Positions 12,534 through 21,464 of a stretch of 64,000 nt of DNA are shown here, in pieces. Position numbers and translations under genes: made by a program. The notes below the pieces were generated by a model. The model did no database searches. It had not been told where the DNA came from and saw only the letters and a list, made by a program, of their open reading frames with translations. Source of the stretch: Pseudorhodobacter sp. PARRP1 (GTDB lineage Bacteria > Pseudomonadota > Alphaproteobacteria > Rhodobacterales > Rhodobacteraceae); contig NKIU01000002.1 of assembly GCA_002256245.1 (NCBI GenBank), positions 434,001-498,000 of the forward strand. The letters run 5' to 3'. Each line of letters begins with the position of its first letter. Within the stretch, counting starts at the first letter, position 1.

Positions 12534-12911
12534 TCAGGCTTTGTCCAAAGCCACGGCGCCTGCGCCATGCGCGAAGAACATCAGGAAGCCGCCAGCAATC
12601 GAGAAGTTCTTGAGAAACATGATCATTTGGGTCTGATCAGCAAAGTTGTTGTGGAACAGCAGCGCGGTCACCACACAAAACGCCGCAGCAGCCAGTGCCA
12701 CGATCCGAACCTTGAAACCAAGGATCATGCAAAGCCCCACACCGATCTCAAAGATGATCGCCGGCCAAACCAGAACGCCCGGCAGACCAACGCTTTGCAT
12801 ATAGCCAGCCGTGCCGGCCACGTCGCCCACTTTGCCGATGCCAGCAAGAAGAAAGAAGCCGCCGATGATGATGCGCGCGATCAGCGGCGCGTAGAGAGCA
12901 AGTTTTTCCAT
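12534..12911 (-). CDS. DoxX family membrane protein
   Basis: 125 residues with four predicted membrane segments: IARIIIGGFFLLAGIGKV, VLVWPAIIFEIGVGLCMILGF, VRIVALAAAAFCVVTALLF and a C-terminal FSIAGGFLMFFAHGAGA. The FLLAGIGKVGD and FEIGVGLCMILG patterns are typical of DoxX/YphA proteins, whose roles range from redox homeostasis to unknown. The C-terminal region is hydrophobic and short, with ALDKA at the end. It may share a transcript with the downstream hypothetical gene. Confidence 0.85.
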   Translation of the reverse strand: MEKLALYAPLIARIIIGGFFLLAGIGKVGDVAGTAGYMQSVGLPGVLVWPAIIFEIGVGLCMILGFKVRIVALAAAAFCVVTALLFHNNFADQTQMIMFLKNFSIAGGFLMFFAHGAGAVALDKA

Positions 12912-13047
12912 GATTTTTCCCGTTATTCCGTTTCCCAGCGCCAGACCGTCTTTGCGATCTTGCGTCTGTTACGCATAACTCAGGCTTACTATGCAGAAAA
13001 TACCCGTAGCGGCGCGACTGCTGTGCAAAAATGCGCAGATCGAATGG

Positions 13048-13374
13048 CTAATTTTCCGCATATAGGGCAAAAAGCCGATCGCGTTCCGTTGATACAAAAT
13101 TCTGCGGATCGGTATCCGTAAACCGGCCCAAAGCCTGCGCCTTGTCGAAAAAACCCTGCGCGGGCAGGCCGTTGGCCATCCGCCCCGCGCACAGGGCGGC
13201 GCGCAGCGGCAGGCCACGGGCCGCATCTTCGTCCATCAGCACCTCAAGTGCTGCGGTCAGCTTGCCGATTGCGCCGGGGCCGGGGATGGCCAGATCGCGG
13301 GCGAGCGCACCATAGGTCGTGGTCTGCTGAAGCGCGGCCAGTTTGGCCAGCCGCGCCTCCAACGCTTCGATCAT
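13048..13374 (-). CDS. Conserved hypothetical protein downstream of gyrA
   Basis: 108 residues, no membrane segment. It starts four bases inside the stop of the 65-residue gene (ATGA overlap), so both are translated from the gyrA transcript. The sequence MIEALEARLAKLAALQQTTTYGALARDLAIPGPGAIGKLTAALE looks like a small helical or winged-helix domain; the middle part GLPLRAALCAGRMANGLPAQGFFDKAQALGR is reminiscent of the alkyltransferase-like (MGMT-type) winged helix but lacks the PCHR motif. I do not assign a function. Confidence 0.75.
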   Translation of the reverse strand: MIEALEARLAKLAALQQTTTYGALARDLAIPGPGAIGKLTAALEVLMDEDAARGLPLRAALCAGRMANGLPAQGFFDKAQALGRFTDTDPQNFVSTERDRLFALYAEN

Positions 13375-13568
13375 TTATTCTTTAGTTCCATGGCGGTAGC
13401 GATGCGCTCCAAGGCAGCGGCTATGTCTTTGTGGACTGCCGTTTGCTCATCAATTTTTGCAACGAACATTGATTGCTGTGGCGTGCCATTCCGAAGTCGG
13501 TACATGAAAAATATCCACACAACGATAAGAACGATAAACGGTGCCCATACTTTCAACATATCCAGCAT
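13371..13568 (-). CDS. 65-residue single-pass membrane protein, gyrA operon
   Basis: It begins one base after the gyrA stop and overlaps the next gene by four bases. The N-terminal WAPFIVLIVVWIFFMYRL is a membrane segment; the cytoplasmic tail of about 35 residues (DEQTAVHKDIAAALERIATAMELKNK) looks like a short amphipathic or coiled helix. I do not recognise the family. The tight packing behind gyrA argues that it is a genuine gene. Confidence 0.75.
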   Translation of the reverse strand: MLDMLKVWAPFIVLIVVWIFFMYRLRNGTPQQSMFVAKIDEQTAVHKDIAAALERIATAMELKNK

Positions 13569-16283
13569 TTATTCATCGCCCTGTTCAGCAACCCGCGCGA
13601 CGGAAACCACTTCTTCACCTTTTCCGGTGTTGAATACCTTCACCCCACCTGCGGAACGCGAGCGGAACGAAATCTGGTCCACCGGCACCCGGATGGATTG
13701 CCCGGTAGAGGTTGCAAGCATGATCTGGTCCGACACATCCACCGGGAACGACGCCACCAGCGGCCCGCCGCGCATCGCGCCATCCATCGCCTTCACGCCC
13801 ATGCCGCCACGCCCGCGCACCGGATAATCATGGCTGGAGGAGAGTTTGCCCGAGCCCGAGGTGGTAATCGTCAGGATCAGATCCTCGGCGGCAGACATTT
13901 CGGCATAGCGTTCTGGCGAAAGCTGGCCCGCCTCTACCGCTGTCTCATCCTCGTCGGCCTCAACCTCGTCCACCGCACCGGCCATCAGGCGGCGTTGCTT
14001 CAGGTAAGCTTCGCGCTCGGCAGGGTCGGCCTCAAAATGCCGGATGATCGACATCGACACGACCTTGTCATCTTTCCCCAGTCGCACGCCGCGCACGCCG
14101 GTCGAGCCGCGCGATTTGAACACGCGGATTTCCTGCGTCGAGAACCGGATCGCCCGCCCGCCCGCCGTGACCAGCATGATATCGTCATTCTCGTCGGCAA
14201 TCGCGGCGTTTACCAGGAACACGCCTTCGGGCAATTTCATCGCGATTTTGCCGTTGCGCATCACATTGGTGAAATCCGACAGATCGTTCTGGCGCACATC
14301 GCCGTCACTGGTGGCAAACACGATTTGCAGATCTTCCCATTCGGCCTCGGGTGCATCCACAGGCATCAGCGCGGCAATGCTAACCCCTTGCGAAATAGGC
14401 AGAATATTCACCATCGCCTTGCCCTTCGCCGTCCGCCCCGCCAAGGGCAGCCGCCAGGTTTTCAGCTTGTAGACCATGCCGTCGGTCGTGAAGAACAACA
14501 GGTTGGTGTGGGTATTGGCGACGAAAAGCGTCGTGACCACGTCGTCTTCCTTGGTCGCCATCGAGGCCAGACCCTTGCCGCCCCGGTTCTGGCTGCGGAA
14601 TTCGATCAGCGGCGTGCGCTTGATATAGCCGCCGCTGGTGATGGTGACGACCATATCTTCGCGCTCGATCAGGTCTTCGTCGTCCATATCGCCGGCCCAA
14701 TCGACGATTTCGGTGCGGCGCGGCACCGCGAAAGCCGCTTTCACCTCGCGCAATTCGTCCGAGATGATCGCCATGATCCGCTCGCGAGAGCCCAGAATTT
14801 CAAGGTAGTCCTTGATCTTGCCAGCCAGTTCTTGCAACTCGTCGGTGATCTCTTTGACACCCATCGCGGTCAGCCGTTGCAGGCGCAGATCAAGGATCGC
14901 GCGGGCCTGAATTTCCGACAGATTATAGGTGCCATCGTCGTTGATCGGGTGGCTCGGGTCATCAATCAGCTTGATATAGGGGATGATTTCGCCCGCAGGC
15001 CAGCGCCGCGTCATCAGCCGTTCGCGCGCCTCGGCAGGGTCCGCCGAGGAGCGAATGGTTGCCACCACCTCATCGACGTTGGAAACCGCAACCGCCAGAC
15101 CGCACAGAATATGGCTGCGCTCGCGGGCGCGACGCAGTTCATAAGCGGTGCGGCGTGCCACAACTTCTTCGCGGAAGGTGATGAAATGGCGCAGGAAATC
15201 GGCCAAGGTCAGTTGTTCGGGCCGCCCGCCATTCAGCGCCAACATGTTGCAGCCGAACGAGGTTTGCATCGGCGTGAAGCGATACAACTGGTTCAAAACC
15301 ACATCCGCCGTCGCGTCGCGCTTCAACTCGATCACCACCCGCACGCCGATCCGGTCGGATTCGTCCTGCACATGGGCGATGCCCTCGATCTTCTTCTCGC
15401 GCACCTGCTCGGCGATAATCTCGATCATCCGGGCTTTGTTGACCTGATAGGGCACCTCGTCGATGATGATCGCCCAGCGGTCTTTGCGAATCTCCTCGAT
15501 GCGGGTTTTCGCGCGGATAATCACCGACCCGCGCCCTTCCAGATAGGCCTTGCGCGCGCCGGCCCGACCCAGAATCGTCGCCCCCGTCGGGAAATCCGGG
15601 GCAGGGATGATCTCCATCAGCTGTTCAATGCTGATGTCGGGGTTGGCGATCATCGCCAAGGTGCCGTCGATCACTTCGCCCAGGTTATGCGGTGGGATGT
15701 TGGTGGCCATACCCACCGCAATACCGCCCGCGCCATTGACCAGCATGTTGGGAAACCGCGCGGGCAGCACCGTAGGCTCACGATCTTTGCCGTCGTAATT
15801 GTCTTGGAAATCAACGGTTTCCTTGTCGATATCCGCCAGAAGAAACGCCGCAGGCTTGTCCATCCGTACTTCGGTATAGCGCATCGCCGCTGCCGTATCG
15901 CCGTCCATCGAACCAAAGTTGCCTTGCCCGTCGAGCAGCGGCAGGCTCATCGAGAACGGCTGCGCCATCCGCACCAGCGCGTCATAGATCGCGCTATCGC
16001 CGTGCGGGTGGTACTTCCCCATCGTATCGCCGACCGGGCGGGCCGATTTGCGATAGGCCTTGTCGTGGGTGTTGCCGGTCTCGTGCATCGCAAACAGGAT
16101 GCGGCGATGCACCGGTTTCAGCCCGTCGCGCAGGTCAGGGATCGCGCGCGAAACGATCACGCTCATCGCATAATCGAGATAGGCGGTTTTCATCTCGGCC
16201 GAGATGTCGATCTGCGGGCCGTCATGCACCATACGGGTGGGCTTTTCGTCTGCAGTTTCAGGGGTTTCCGGAGTGTCGGTCAC
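13569..16283 (-). CDS. gyrA: DNA gyrase subunit A
   Basis: 904 residues. With GyrB it introduces negative supercoils. The winged-helix region carries the catalytic tyrosine Y136 in [11 protein letters not shown]. The quinolone-resistance region [10 protein letters not shown] has S97 and D101 at the positions of E. coli S83 and D87, so the sequence is of the sensitive type. The C-terminal beta-pinwheel contains NRGGKGL, the GyrA box. The start is GTG at 16283, preceded by AGGAAGG; an ATG 17 codons downstream is less likely. Two small genes follow without a gap. Confidence 0.97.
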   Translation of the reverse strand: MTDTPETPETADEKPTRMVHDGPQIDISAEMKTAYLDYAMSVIVSRAIPDLRDGLKPVHRRILFAMHETGNTHDKAYRKSARPVGDTMGKYHPHGDSAIYDALVRMAQPFSMSLPLLDGQGNFGSMDGDTAAAMRYTEVRMDKPAAFLLADIDKETVDFQDNYDGKDREPTVLPARFPNMLVNGAGGIAVGMATNIPPHNLGEVIDGTLAMIANPDISIEQLMEIIPAPDFPTGATILGRAGARKAYLEGRGSVIIRAKTRIEEIRKDRWAIIIDEVPYQVNKARMIEIIAEQVREKKIEGIAHVQDESDRIGVRVVIELKRDATADVVLNQLYRFTPMQTSFGCNMLALNGGRPEQLTLADFLRHFITFREEVVARRTAYELRRARERSHILCGLAVAVSNVDEVVATIRSSADPAEARERLMTRRWPAGEIIPYIKLIDDPSHPINDDGTYNLSEIQARAILDLRLQRLTAMGVKEITDELQELAGKIKDYLEILGSRERIMAIISDELREVKAAFAVPRRTEIVDWAGDMDDEDLIEREDMVVTITSGGYIKRTPLIEFRSQNRGGKGLASMATKEDDVVTTLFVANTHTNLLFFTTDGMVYKLKTWRLPLAGRTAKGKAMVNILPISQGVSIAALMPVDAPEAEWEDLQIVFATSDGDVRQNDLSDFTNVMRNGKIAMKLPEGVFLVNAAIADENDDIMLVTAGGRAIRFSTQEIRVFKSRGSTGVRGVRLGKDDKVVSMSIIRHFEADPAEREAYLKQRRLMAGAVDEVEADEDETAVEAGQLSPERYAEMSAAEDLILTITTSGSGKLSSSHDYPVRGRGGMGVKAMDGAMRGGPLVASFPVDVSDQIMLATSTGQSIRVPVDQISFRSRSAGGVKVFNTGKGEEVVSVARVAEQGDE

Positions 16284-16476
16284 TTGGGCCGCGCCTTCCT
16301 GTGTAGGGTCTAGATGTTGTTGCCGCTACCTTACACCAACCCGCATTTGGGGTGCAAGGCGGGCGGGCAAATGCCTTTGTCAGCCACGCGGCTAGAGTGA
16401 TAACATACTGTTTTTGTTGAAAATTAATAAATTTGATGCAGAATCAATCTGTGGGCTTTGAAAAGGCAGGTGACAC

Positions 16477-16746
16477 ATGCACACATCCGAGACGGCACTG
16501 ATGCTGAAGGGCTATGGGTTGACCACGGCAGAGCTTTACTACCGGATGCCGGATTACCGTAATGTTCTCAACAGCTTCGTCTGGCAGGACTATGATCTTG
16601 CCCCCGATTATCCGCAACTTTTCGGCTTTATCGAGTTTTGGCAAAGCAAGATCGAAGGCCCGTTGCATTCGGTGCGTTTCACCCATCGCAAGCTGATAGC
16701 ACCCGGTGAATGGCGCAATGTTGTGGGGGAATTCCGGCCGCACTAG
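16477..16746 (+). CDS. usg: Usg family protein
   Basis: 89 residues; the ATG follows AGGTGA. The sequence LKGYGLTTAELYYRMPDYRNVLNSFVWQDYDLAPDYP matches the Usg-like family (PF06233), named after a gene linked to the tryptophan operon in some alphaproteobacteria. No enzymatic motif is visible and its role is unknown. Its stop is 61 bp ahead of the aminomutase-like gene on the same strand. Confidence 0.88.
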   Translation: MHTSETALMLKGYGLTTAELYYRMPDYRNVLNSFVWQDYDLAPDYPQLFGFIEFWQSKIEGPLHSVRFTHRKLIAPGEWRNVVGEFRPH

Positions 16747-16807
16747 CCCTGCCTTGCCTTTCGCCGTCGCCGCGTGGATAAGCGTGCCGGGTTTTGAAGG
16801 CATCGAC

Positions 16808-17860
16808 ATGACAATTCTGCCACAGCGCGCGCTGACGCGTGTTGAAGATCTGCTGGCCACCGGGCTTGCTGCGGCCGATCAGGCGCAGGCCTTGCAGCAG
16901 GTGGCCGAGGCGTTTCGCATCCGCATCTCGCCCGAAATGCACGGCGCAATTTCGGCCAATGATGATCCGATTGCCCGCCAATTCGTGCCCGATGCCGCCG
17001 AGTTGACGATCCGCCCGGAAGAGCTTTACGACCCGATCGGCGACGCCACCTACAGCCCCACGCCGGGCCTGACGCATCGCTACCCCGATCGCGCCATCCT
17101 CGCCGCGACCCATACCTGCGAGGTTTATTGCCGCTTCTGTTTCCGCCGCGAGGCCGTCGGCGAAGAGGCAGCCTTGCCCGATGCCGATCTTGACGCAAGC
17201 CTGGCCTATATCGCCGCCACCCCCGCGATATGGGAGGTGATCCTGACCGGCGGCGACCCTTTGGTGCTGTCGCCGCGCCGCTTGTCCGCACTGATGCAGC
17301 GGCTTGCCGCGATCCCGCATGTGCAGATCGTGCGCTTTCACACCCGCGTGCCCGTCGTGGCCCCGGCGCGGATCAGCGATGAAATGATCGCCGCGTTGCG
17401 TGCGAAATCACCAACTGGCCCAGTGACTTACCTTGTGCTGCACAGCAACCACGCGCAGGAGATCACCCCTGCCGCGCAGGCCGCCTTGGCGAAACTGGCC
17501 GATGCGGGCATCCCGCTGTTGTCACAAACCGTGCTTCTGCGCGGCATCAACGACGATGCCGCCACCTTGGAAACCCTGTTCCGCACCCTGCTGCGCCACC
17601 GCGTCACACCCTATTACCTGCACCATTGCGACCTTGCCCGCGGCACCAGCCATTTCCGCACCACGATTGCGGCAGGGCAGGCGATCATGGCGCAACTGCG
17701 GGGCAGGCTCTCCGGCATCGGCGTGCCGACCTATGTGATTGATATTCCCGGCGGATTCGGCAAAGTCCCCATCGGCCCCGGTTACATCGAGGCCGATGGC
17801 GAAGGCTACCTTGTCACCGATTGGCAGGGCAGGCAGCACGCCTACCACGACCCGGCTTAA
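16808..17860 (+). CDS. Lysine 2,3-aminomutase-like radical SAM enzyme (KamA/EpmB type)
   Basis: 350 residues from the ATG at 16808. The radical SAM cluster motif CEVYCRFC places cysteines at C104, C108 and C111, and the PLP lysine is likely K319 in IPGGFGKVP. The length suits EpmB (342) better than clostridial KamA (416), whose C-terminal zinc domain is absent. EpmB-type enzymes make beta-lysine for elongation factor P modification, but no epmA or efp gene is in this window, so the substrate is uncertain. Its stop overlaps the ocd stop convergently. Confidence 0.85.
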   Translation: MTILPQRALTRVEDLLATGLAAADQAQALQQVAEAFRIRISPEMHGAISANDDPIARQFVPDAAELTIRPEELYDPIGDATYSPTPGLTHRYPDRAILAATHTCEVYCRFCFRREAVGEEAALPDADLDASLAYIAATPAIWEVILTGGDPLVLSPRRLSALMQRLAAIPHVQIVRFHTRVPVVAPARISDEMIAALRAKSPTGPVTYLVLHSNHAQEITPAAQAALAKLADAGIPLLSQTVLLRGINDDAATLETLFRTLLRHRVTPYYLHHCDLARGTSHFRTTIAAGQAIMAQLRGRLSGIGVPTYVIDIPGGFGKVPIGPGYIEADGEGYLVTDWQGRQHAYHDPA

Positions 17861-18900
17861 GCCGCGCGCAAGATCATCCCGAACAAATCGCGCGGATCAT
17901 CGGGGTCGGCGATCATATCCAACTGGGTGAACAGCCCGGTCTCCTCCAGCTTGCTGCGCACATAGCGCAACGCGCTGAAATCTTCGACCGCGAAGCCGAC
18001 GCTGTCAAACAACGTGATCTCGCGCGCATCACGCCGCCCGCTGACCTGCCCATTGATCACCTGCCACAACTCGATCACCGGATGGTCGGGCGCAAGTTGT
18101 TGAATTTCCCCCTCAATCCGGGTCTGCTCGGGGTATTCGACAAAGATCGACGCGCGCAGCAGAATGTCGCGGTGCAACTCGGTCTTGCCGGGGCAATCGC
18201 CGCCCACCGCGTTGATATGCACGCCCGCGCCCACCATGTTGTCGGTTAGAATCGTGGCATATTGCTTGTCCGCCGTCACCGTGGTGATGATCTGCGCGCC
18301 CAAAATCGCTTCTTCCGGCGTGGCACAAGACACCACCTTCAAGCCGCGCCCCGCCAGATTGGCCGCACATTTCGCCGTCGCCGCCGGGTCGATGTCGTAA
18401 AGCCGCACCTCGGTAATGCCGCAGACCGCCTTGAAGCCCAAAGCCTGAAATTCCGACTGCGCGCCATTGCCGATCAGCGCCATCGTGGTGCTGCCAGCAG
18501 GCGCCAACCACTTCGCAGCCATCGCGCTGGTCGCTGCCGTGCGCAGCGCGGTCAGGATGGTCATTTCCGACAACAGCACCGGATAGCCCGTCGCCACATC
18601 TGCCAAAAGTCCAAAGGCTGTAACGGTTTGCAAGCCTTGCTTCATGTTGCTTGGGTGGCCGTTCACATACTTAAATCCGTAAGTTTCGCCGTCCGAGGTC
18701 GGCATCAACTCGATCACGCCGACATCCGAATGCGACGCCACCCGTGGGGTTTTGTCAAACAGCGGCCAGCGGTGAAAATCGGCCTCAATCTCGGCGGCAA
18801 GGTCGGCCATCACCCGCTCGACCCCCAGATGCAGCACCAGTTTCAGCATGTTATCGACAGAGACAAACGGCACATAGGCCTGACGCGACGGCGTGTTCAT
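17857..18900 (-). CDS. ocd: Ornithine cyclodeaminase
   Basis: 347 residues. It converts ornithine directly to proline and ammonia with bound NAD. The Rossmann motif IGNGAQSEFQALGF and the substrate region GFKYVNGHPSN, together with VGGDCPGKTELH, match the OCD/mu-crystallin family, ornithine-specific branch. It is the third gene in a minus-strand set with ctlX and arginase (9 bp and an overlap away), giving a complete route from arginine or citrulline to proline. Confidence 0.94.
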   Translation of the reverse strand: MNTPSRQAYVPFVSVDNMLKLVLHLGVERVMADLAAEIEADFHRWPLFDKTPRVASHSDVGVIELMPTSDGETYGFKYVNGHPSNMKQGLQTVTAFGLLADVATGYPVLLSEMTILTALRTAATSAMAAKWLAPAGSTTMALIGNGAQSEFQALGFKAVCGITEVRLYDIDPAATAKCAANLAGRGLKVVSCATPEEAILGAQIITTVTADKQYATILTDNMVGAGVHINAVGGDCPGKTELHRDILLRASIFVEYPEQTRIEGEIQQLAPDHPVIELWQVINGQVSGRRDAREITLFDSVGFAVEDFSALRYVRSKLEETGLFTQLDMIADPDDPRDLFGMILRAA

Positions 18901-18909
18901 CGGATTTCC

Positions 18910-19839
18910 TTAACTGCGAGGGGTCAAATGGATGCCCGCGATCATGCAGCGCACCGAGCCGCCCGCGAGTTCGATGGTCGGCACGTCAAGCGGCACCAGA
19001 GGCAGCAGCGCCGCAATGCGGTCGCGGTTCGCGGGCGTCAGAGTGTCGTAAGCCGTGCGCGACAGCGCCAGAAACCGGCCGTCACGGCCCGAAAGTTCAA
19101 TCGCATTGCCCGCAAATCCGGCGATTTCGGCGGGCGACAGATCAATCACCTCGCGCCCGCCCTCGGCCAGACGCTGCGCAATCTCGGCCCGGCGCGCAGG
19201 ATTAACCACGCTGGAAAGCCCGACCATCGCCAGTTCGGTGCCAATGCACATCAGCACATTGGTGTGATAAATTTCGCGGCCCGCCTCGTCATGCGCGTCA
19301 AACACCATCGGTTCATAGCCAAAATGCGTGCAAAACCGCTCCAGCGCCACCGGGTCGGCGCGATTGGACTTCACCGTATAGGCGATGCGGCCGACATGGT
19401 CCAAAACCATCGCCCCGGTGCCTTCCAGCGCGATGCCGTCGGCCTCTAGACCCGAATAATCAATCACATCCTGCACGCGATACTGCGCCTTCAGCATCTC
19501 GATCACATCGCCGCGCCGCTCGCGGCGGCGGTTTGGTGTGTGCATCGGGTAAATTGCGATATGGCCGCCGACATGGGTGGAAAACCAGTTGTTCGGGAAG
19601 ACCGAATCCGGCGTATCGCGGCTGCCGTCATCGTCAAAGACATGCGCCGTAACACCCTGATTGCGCAAGGTTTTCACAGCCAGATCAAACTCGGCCAAGG
19701 CCCGCACCGCAACTGCATCGGCCGCCCCATCCCCCACCCGCTGAAACGCATTGTCAGCGGCGGTTTCGGGGTTGGAATGGAAGGCATGCGGGCGGATCAT
19801 CACCACCGCCTCGGGGGCTTGCAACAGATTGCGGCGCAT
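18910..19839 (-). CDS. ctlX: Citrulline-hydrolase-like guanidino/ureido hydrolase (CtlX family)
   Basis: 309 residues of the arginine deiminase/amidinotransferase fold. Conserved blocks are DSVFPNNWFSTH (acidic and asparagine substrate ligands), YHTNVLMCIG (catalytic His) and a C-terminal GGSVRCMIAGIHL with the nucleophilic cysteine. CtlX homologues hydrolyse citrulline to ornithine. The neighbours support this: arginase precedes it (its stop overlaps the ctlX ATG by one base) and ocd follows, so it would feed ornithine into the same pool. An alternative is an arginine deiminase-related enzyme of unknown substrate. Confidence 0.85.
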   Translation of the reverse strand: MRRNLLQAPEAVVMIRPHAFHSNPETAADNAFQRVGDGAADAVAVRALAEFDLAVKTLRNQGVTAHVFDDDGSRDTPDSVFPNNWFSTHVGGHIAIYPMHTPNRRRERRGDVIEMLKAQYRVQDVIDYSGLEADGIALEGTGAMVLDHVGRIAYTVKSNRADPVALERFCTHFGYEPMVFDAHDEAGREIYHTNVLMCIGTELAMVGLSSVVNPARRAEIAQRLAEGGREVIDLSPAEIAGFAGNAIELSGRDGRFLALSRTAYDTLTPANRDRIAALLPLVPLDVPTIELAGGSVRCMIAGIHLTPRS

Positions 19840-20762
19840 CAGAAACTCCGGGTGGGGCGGTCGAACACCTTGCGGCCCATCAGCGAGCCTACCAGATCGA
19901 CCATCAGTTTGGCGGTGCGGCTGCGTTCGTCCAGAAACGGGTTCAACTCAACCAGATCCAGCGAAGTGACAAGTGCGGATTCGTGCAAAAGCTCCATCAC
20001 CAGATGCGCCTCTCGGAAGGTGGTGCCGCCCGGAACCGTGGTGCCAACAGCCGGCGCAATCGACGGATCAAGGAAATCCACGTCCAAAGACACATGCAGC
20101 ATGCCGCCCGCGTCGCGCACCATATCCAGAAATTCGCGCAGGGGGGCCACGATGCCGCGCTCGTCCAGCACCCGCATGTCATTGATTGCAATGTCATGTT
20201 CCAACAGCGCCGCATGTTCCGCCGTATCGACCGAGCGGATGCCGTAAAGACAAATCCGCTCTGCCGGGATCGGTTTGGGGAAGGGCGGAAACGCCTCAAA
20301 CCCCGCGCGCCCGGCGATATAGGCCACCGGCGTGCCGTGCAGATTGCCGCTTTGCGTGGTCAAGGGCGTGTGGAAATCCGAATGCGCATCCAGCCACAGC
20401 AGGAACAACGGCCGATCCACCCGCGCCGCATGGGCCGCTGCCCCCGCCACCGACCCCAAAGCCAGCGAGTGATCGCCGCCCAGGATGATCGGCAGGCCGC
20501 CTTGGCTCAGGGCGTCATCGACTTTATCAGCCAACACTTCCGTCCAGCCCAGCACCTCGGGCAGACTGTGCACCGCCGGATTGGGGCAGGTGGCCGCCTG
20601 CAATTCCGGCAGCGCCACGTCGCCCCAATCGTCCACGCCATGCCCCAGATCGCGGATCGCCTGCGCAATCCCCGCCACGCGATACGCCGCAGGCCCCATC
20701 ACACAACCGGGGCGGCGCTGGCCTTCGTCAATCGGGGCACCGATCAATATGGTTTGGGGCAT
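19839..20762 (-). CDS. rocF: Arginase
   Basis: 307 residues from the ATG at 20762, preceded by AAGGAG. It hydrolyses arginine to ornithine and urea with a binuclear manganese centre. The metal ligands are visible in GGDHSLALGS, LDAHSDFHTP and SLDVDFLDPS. This is a full-length ureohydrolase and lacks the changes typical of agmatinase. It is the first gene of the arginase-ctlX-ocd unit and is divergent from an Lrp-type regulator that probably controls it. Confidence 0.95.
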   Translation of the reverse strand: MPQTILIGAPIDEGQRRPGCVMGPAAYRVAGIAQAIRDLGHGVDDWGDVALPELQAATCPNPAVHSLPEVLGWTEVLADKVDDALSQGGLPIILGGDHSLALGSVAGAAAHAARVDRPLFLLWLDAHSDFHTPLTTQSGNLHGTPVAYIAGRAGFEAFPPFPKPIPAERICLYGIRSVDTAEHAALLEHDIAINDMRVLDERGIVAPLREFLDMVRDAGGMLHVSLDVDFLDPSIAPAVGTTVPGGTTFREAHLVMELLHESALVTSLDLVELNPFLDERSRTAKLMVDLVGSLMGRKVFDRPTRSF

Positions 20763-20844
20763 GGGTAATCTCCTTTTGCGCGACACTCTTTCCATCTTGC
20801 GGCGAATCATACAGGTATTTATGGCAATCCGCACAATCCCCTTT

Positions 20845-20865
20845 GCAAATTGGCAGGAAAATTGC
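20845..20865. promoter_or_regulatory. Candidate Lrp operator between arginase and its regulator
   Basis: GCAAATT (20845-20851) and AAATTGC (20859-20865) form an imperfect palindrome just before the lrp start, within the AT-richer divergent spacer 20763-20867. The layout (regulator divergent from the catabolic genes) fits an Lrp/AsnC auto- and target-operator. Inferred from pattern only. Confidence 0.4.
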
Positions 20866-20867
20866 CC

Positions 20868-21302
20868 ATGTTGGACGAAACCGATACAAGGCTGATTGCT
20901 GAACTCCGCCGCGATGGCCGCGCCGCCCTGTCCGATCTGTCAGACCGTCTTGGCCTGTCGCGTGCCACCGTCCGCACAAGGATGGAGCGGTTGACCGCCA
21001 AGGGCGAAATCGCCGGTTTTACCGTGCTGACGCGGTCGGATGTCGCCGAAGCCCCGGTGCGCGGGCTGATGATGATCATCATCGAGGGCAAGGGCGGTGA
21101 AAAGGTAATGGCACGCCTTGCCGGCATCCCGGCGGTGATGGCGGTGCATTCGACCAATGGCAAATGGTCGCTGATCGCCGAGATTTCCACCCAGACCCTG
21201 ATCGAGTTGGATGAGGTGATCAACCGCATCCGCAACATCGACGGCGTGCTGACCTCGGAAACCAACCTGCTGCTGTCCACCCGCAAGGCCGGGCGGCGCT
21301 GA
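20868..21302 (+). CDS. Lrp/AsnC family transcriptional regulator
   Basis: 144 residues from the ATG at 20868 (a TTG at 20850 would add six residues). An N-terminal winged helix-turn-helix (DETDTRLIAELRRDGRAALSDLSDRLGLSRATVRTRMERL) is followed by a RAM ligand-binding domain ending in VINRIRNIDGVLTSETNLLLST. It is divergent from the arginase-ctlX-ocd genes, so arginine or ornithine is a likely effector. AsnC-type proteins of this sort often activate catabolic operons. Confidence 0.92.
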   Translation: MLDETDTRLIAELRRDGRAALSDLSDRLGLSRATVRTRMERLTAKGEIAGFTVLTRSDVAEAPVRGLMMIIIEGKGGEKVMARLAGIPAVMAVHSTNGKWSLIAEISTQTLIELDEVINRIRNIDGVLTSETNLLLSTRKAGRR

Positions 21303-21360
21303 GCCCCAAACTGTTCCAATTTAACTAAAATTTGCGCCCCCGCATTCAAAGCGCGAATGC

Positions 21361-21445
21361 CTTCATCTTGGCAAAAATACTCCCGCCGGAGGCTTCGACG
21401 CTGGCCGCAGGAGCCTCCGGCGGGAGTATTTAGGCCAAGATGAAG
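21361..21445. repeat. CCTCCGGCGGG palindromic repeat (family iii), copy 2
   Basis: Arms CTTCATCTTGG...TACTCCCGCCGGAGGCT and AGCCTCCGGCGGGAGTATT...CCAAGATGAAG are separated by a short loop. It sits between the convergent lrp and enoyl-CoA hydratase genes, where it could terminate both. It is nearly identical to copy 1 at 1810. Confidence 0.88.
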
Positions 21446-21464
21446 CCGGCGACAGCTTGGCGCG

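Noticed and set aside
13473-16313. Very long open frame on the plus strand opposite gyrA (946 codons)
   Set aside because: It is antisense to gyrA, whose motifs are unmistakable; long antisense frames are common in GC-rich DNA and this one has no motif or ribosome site.
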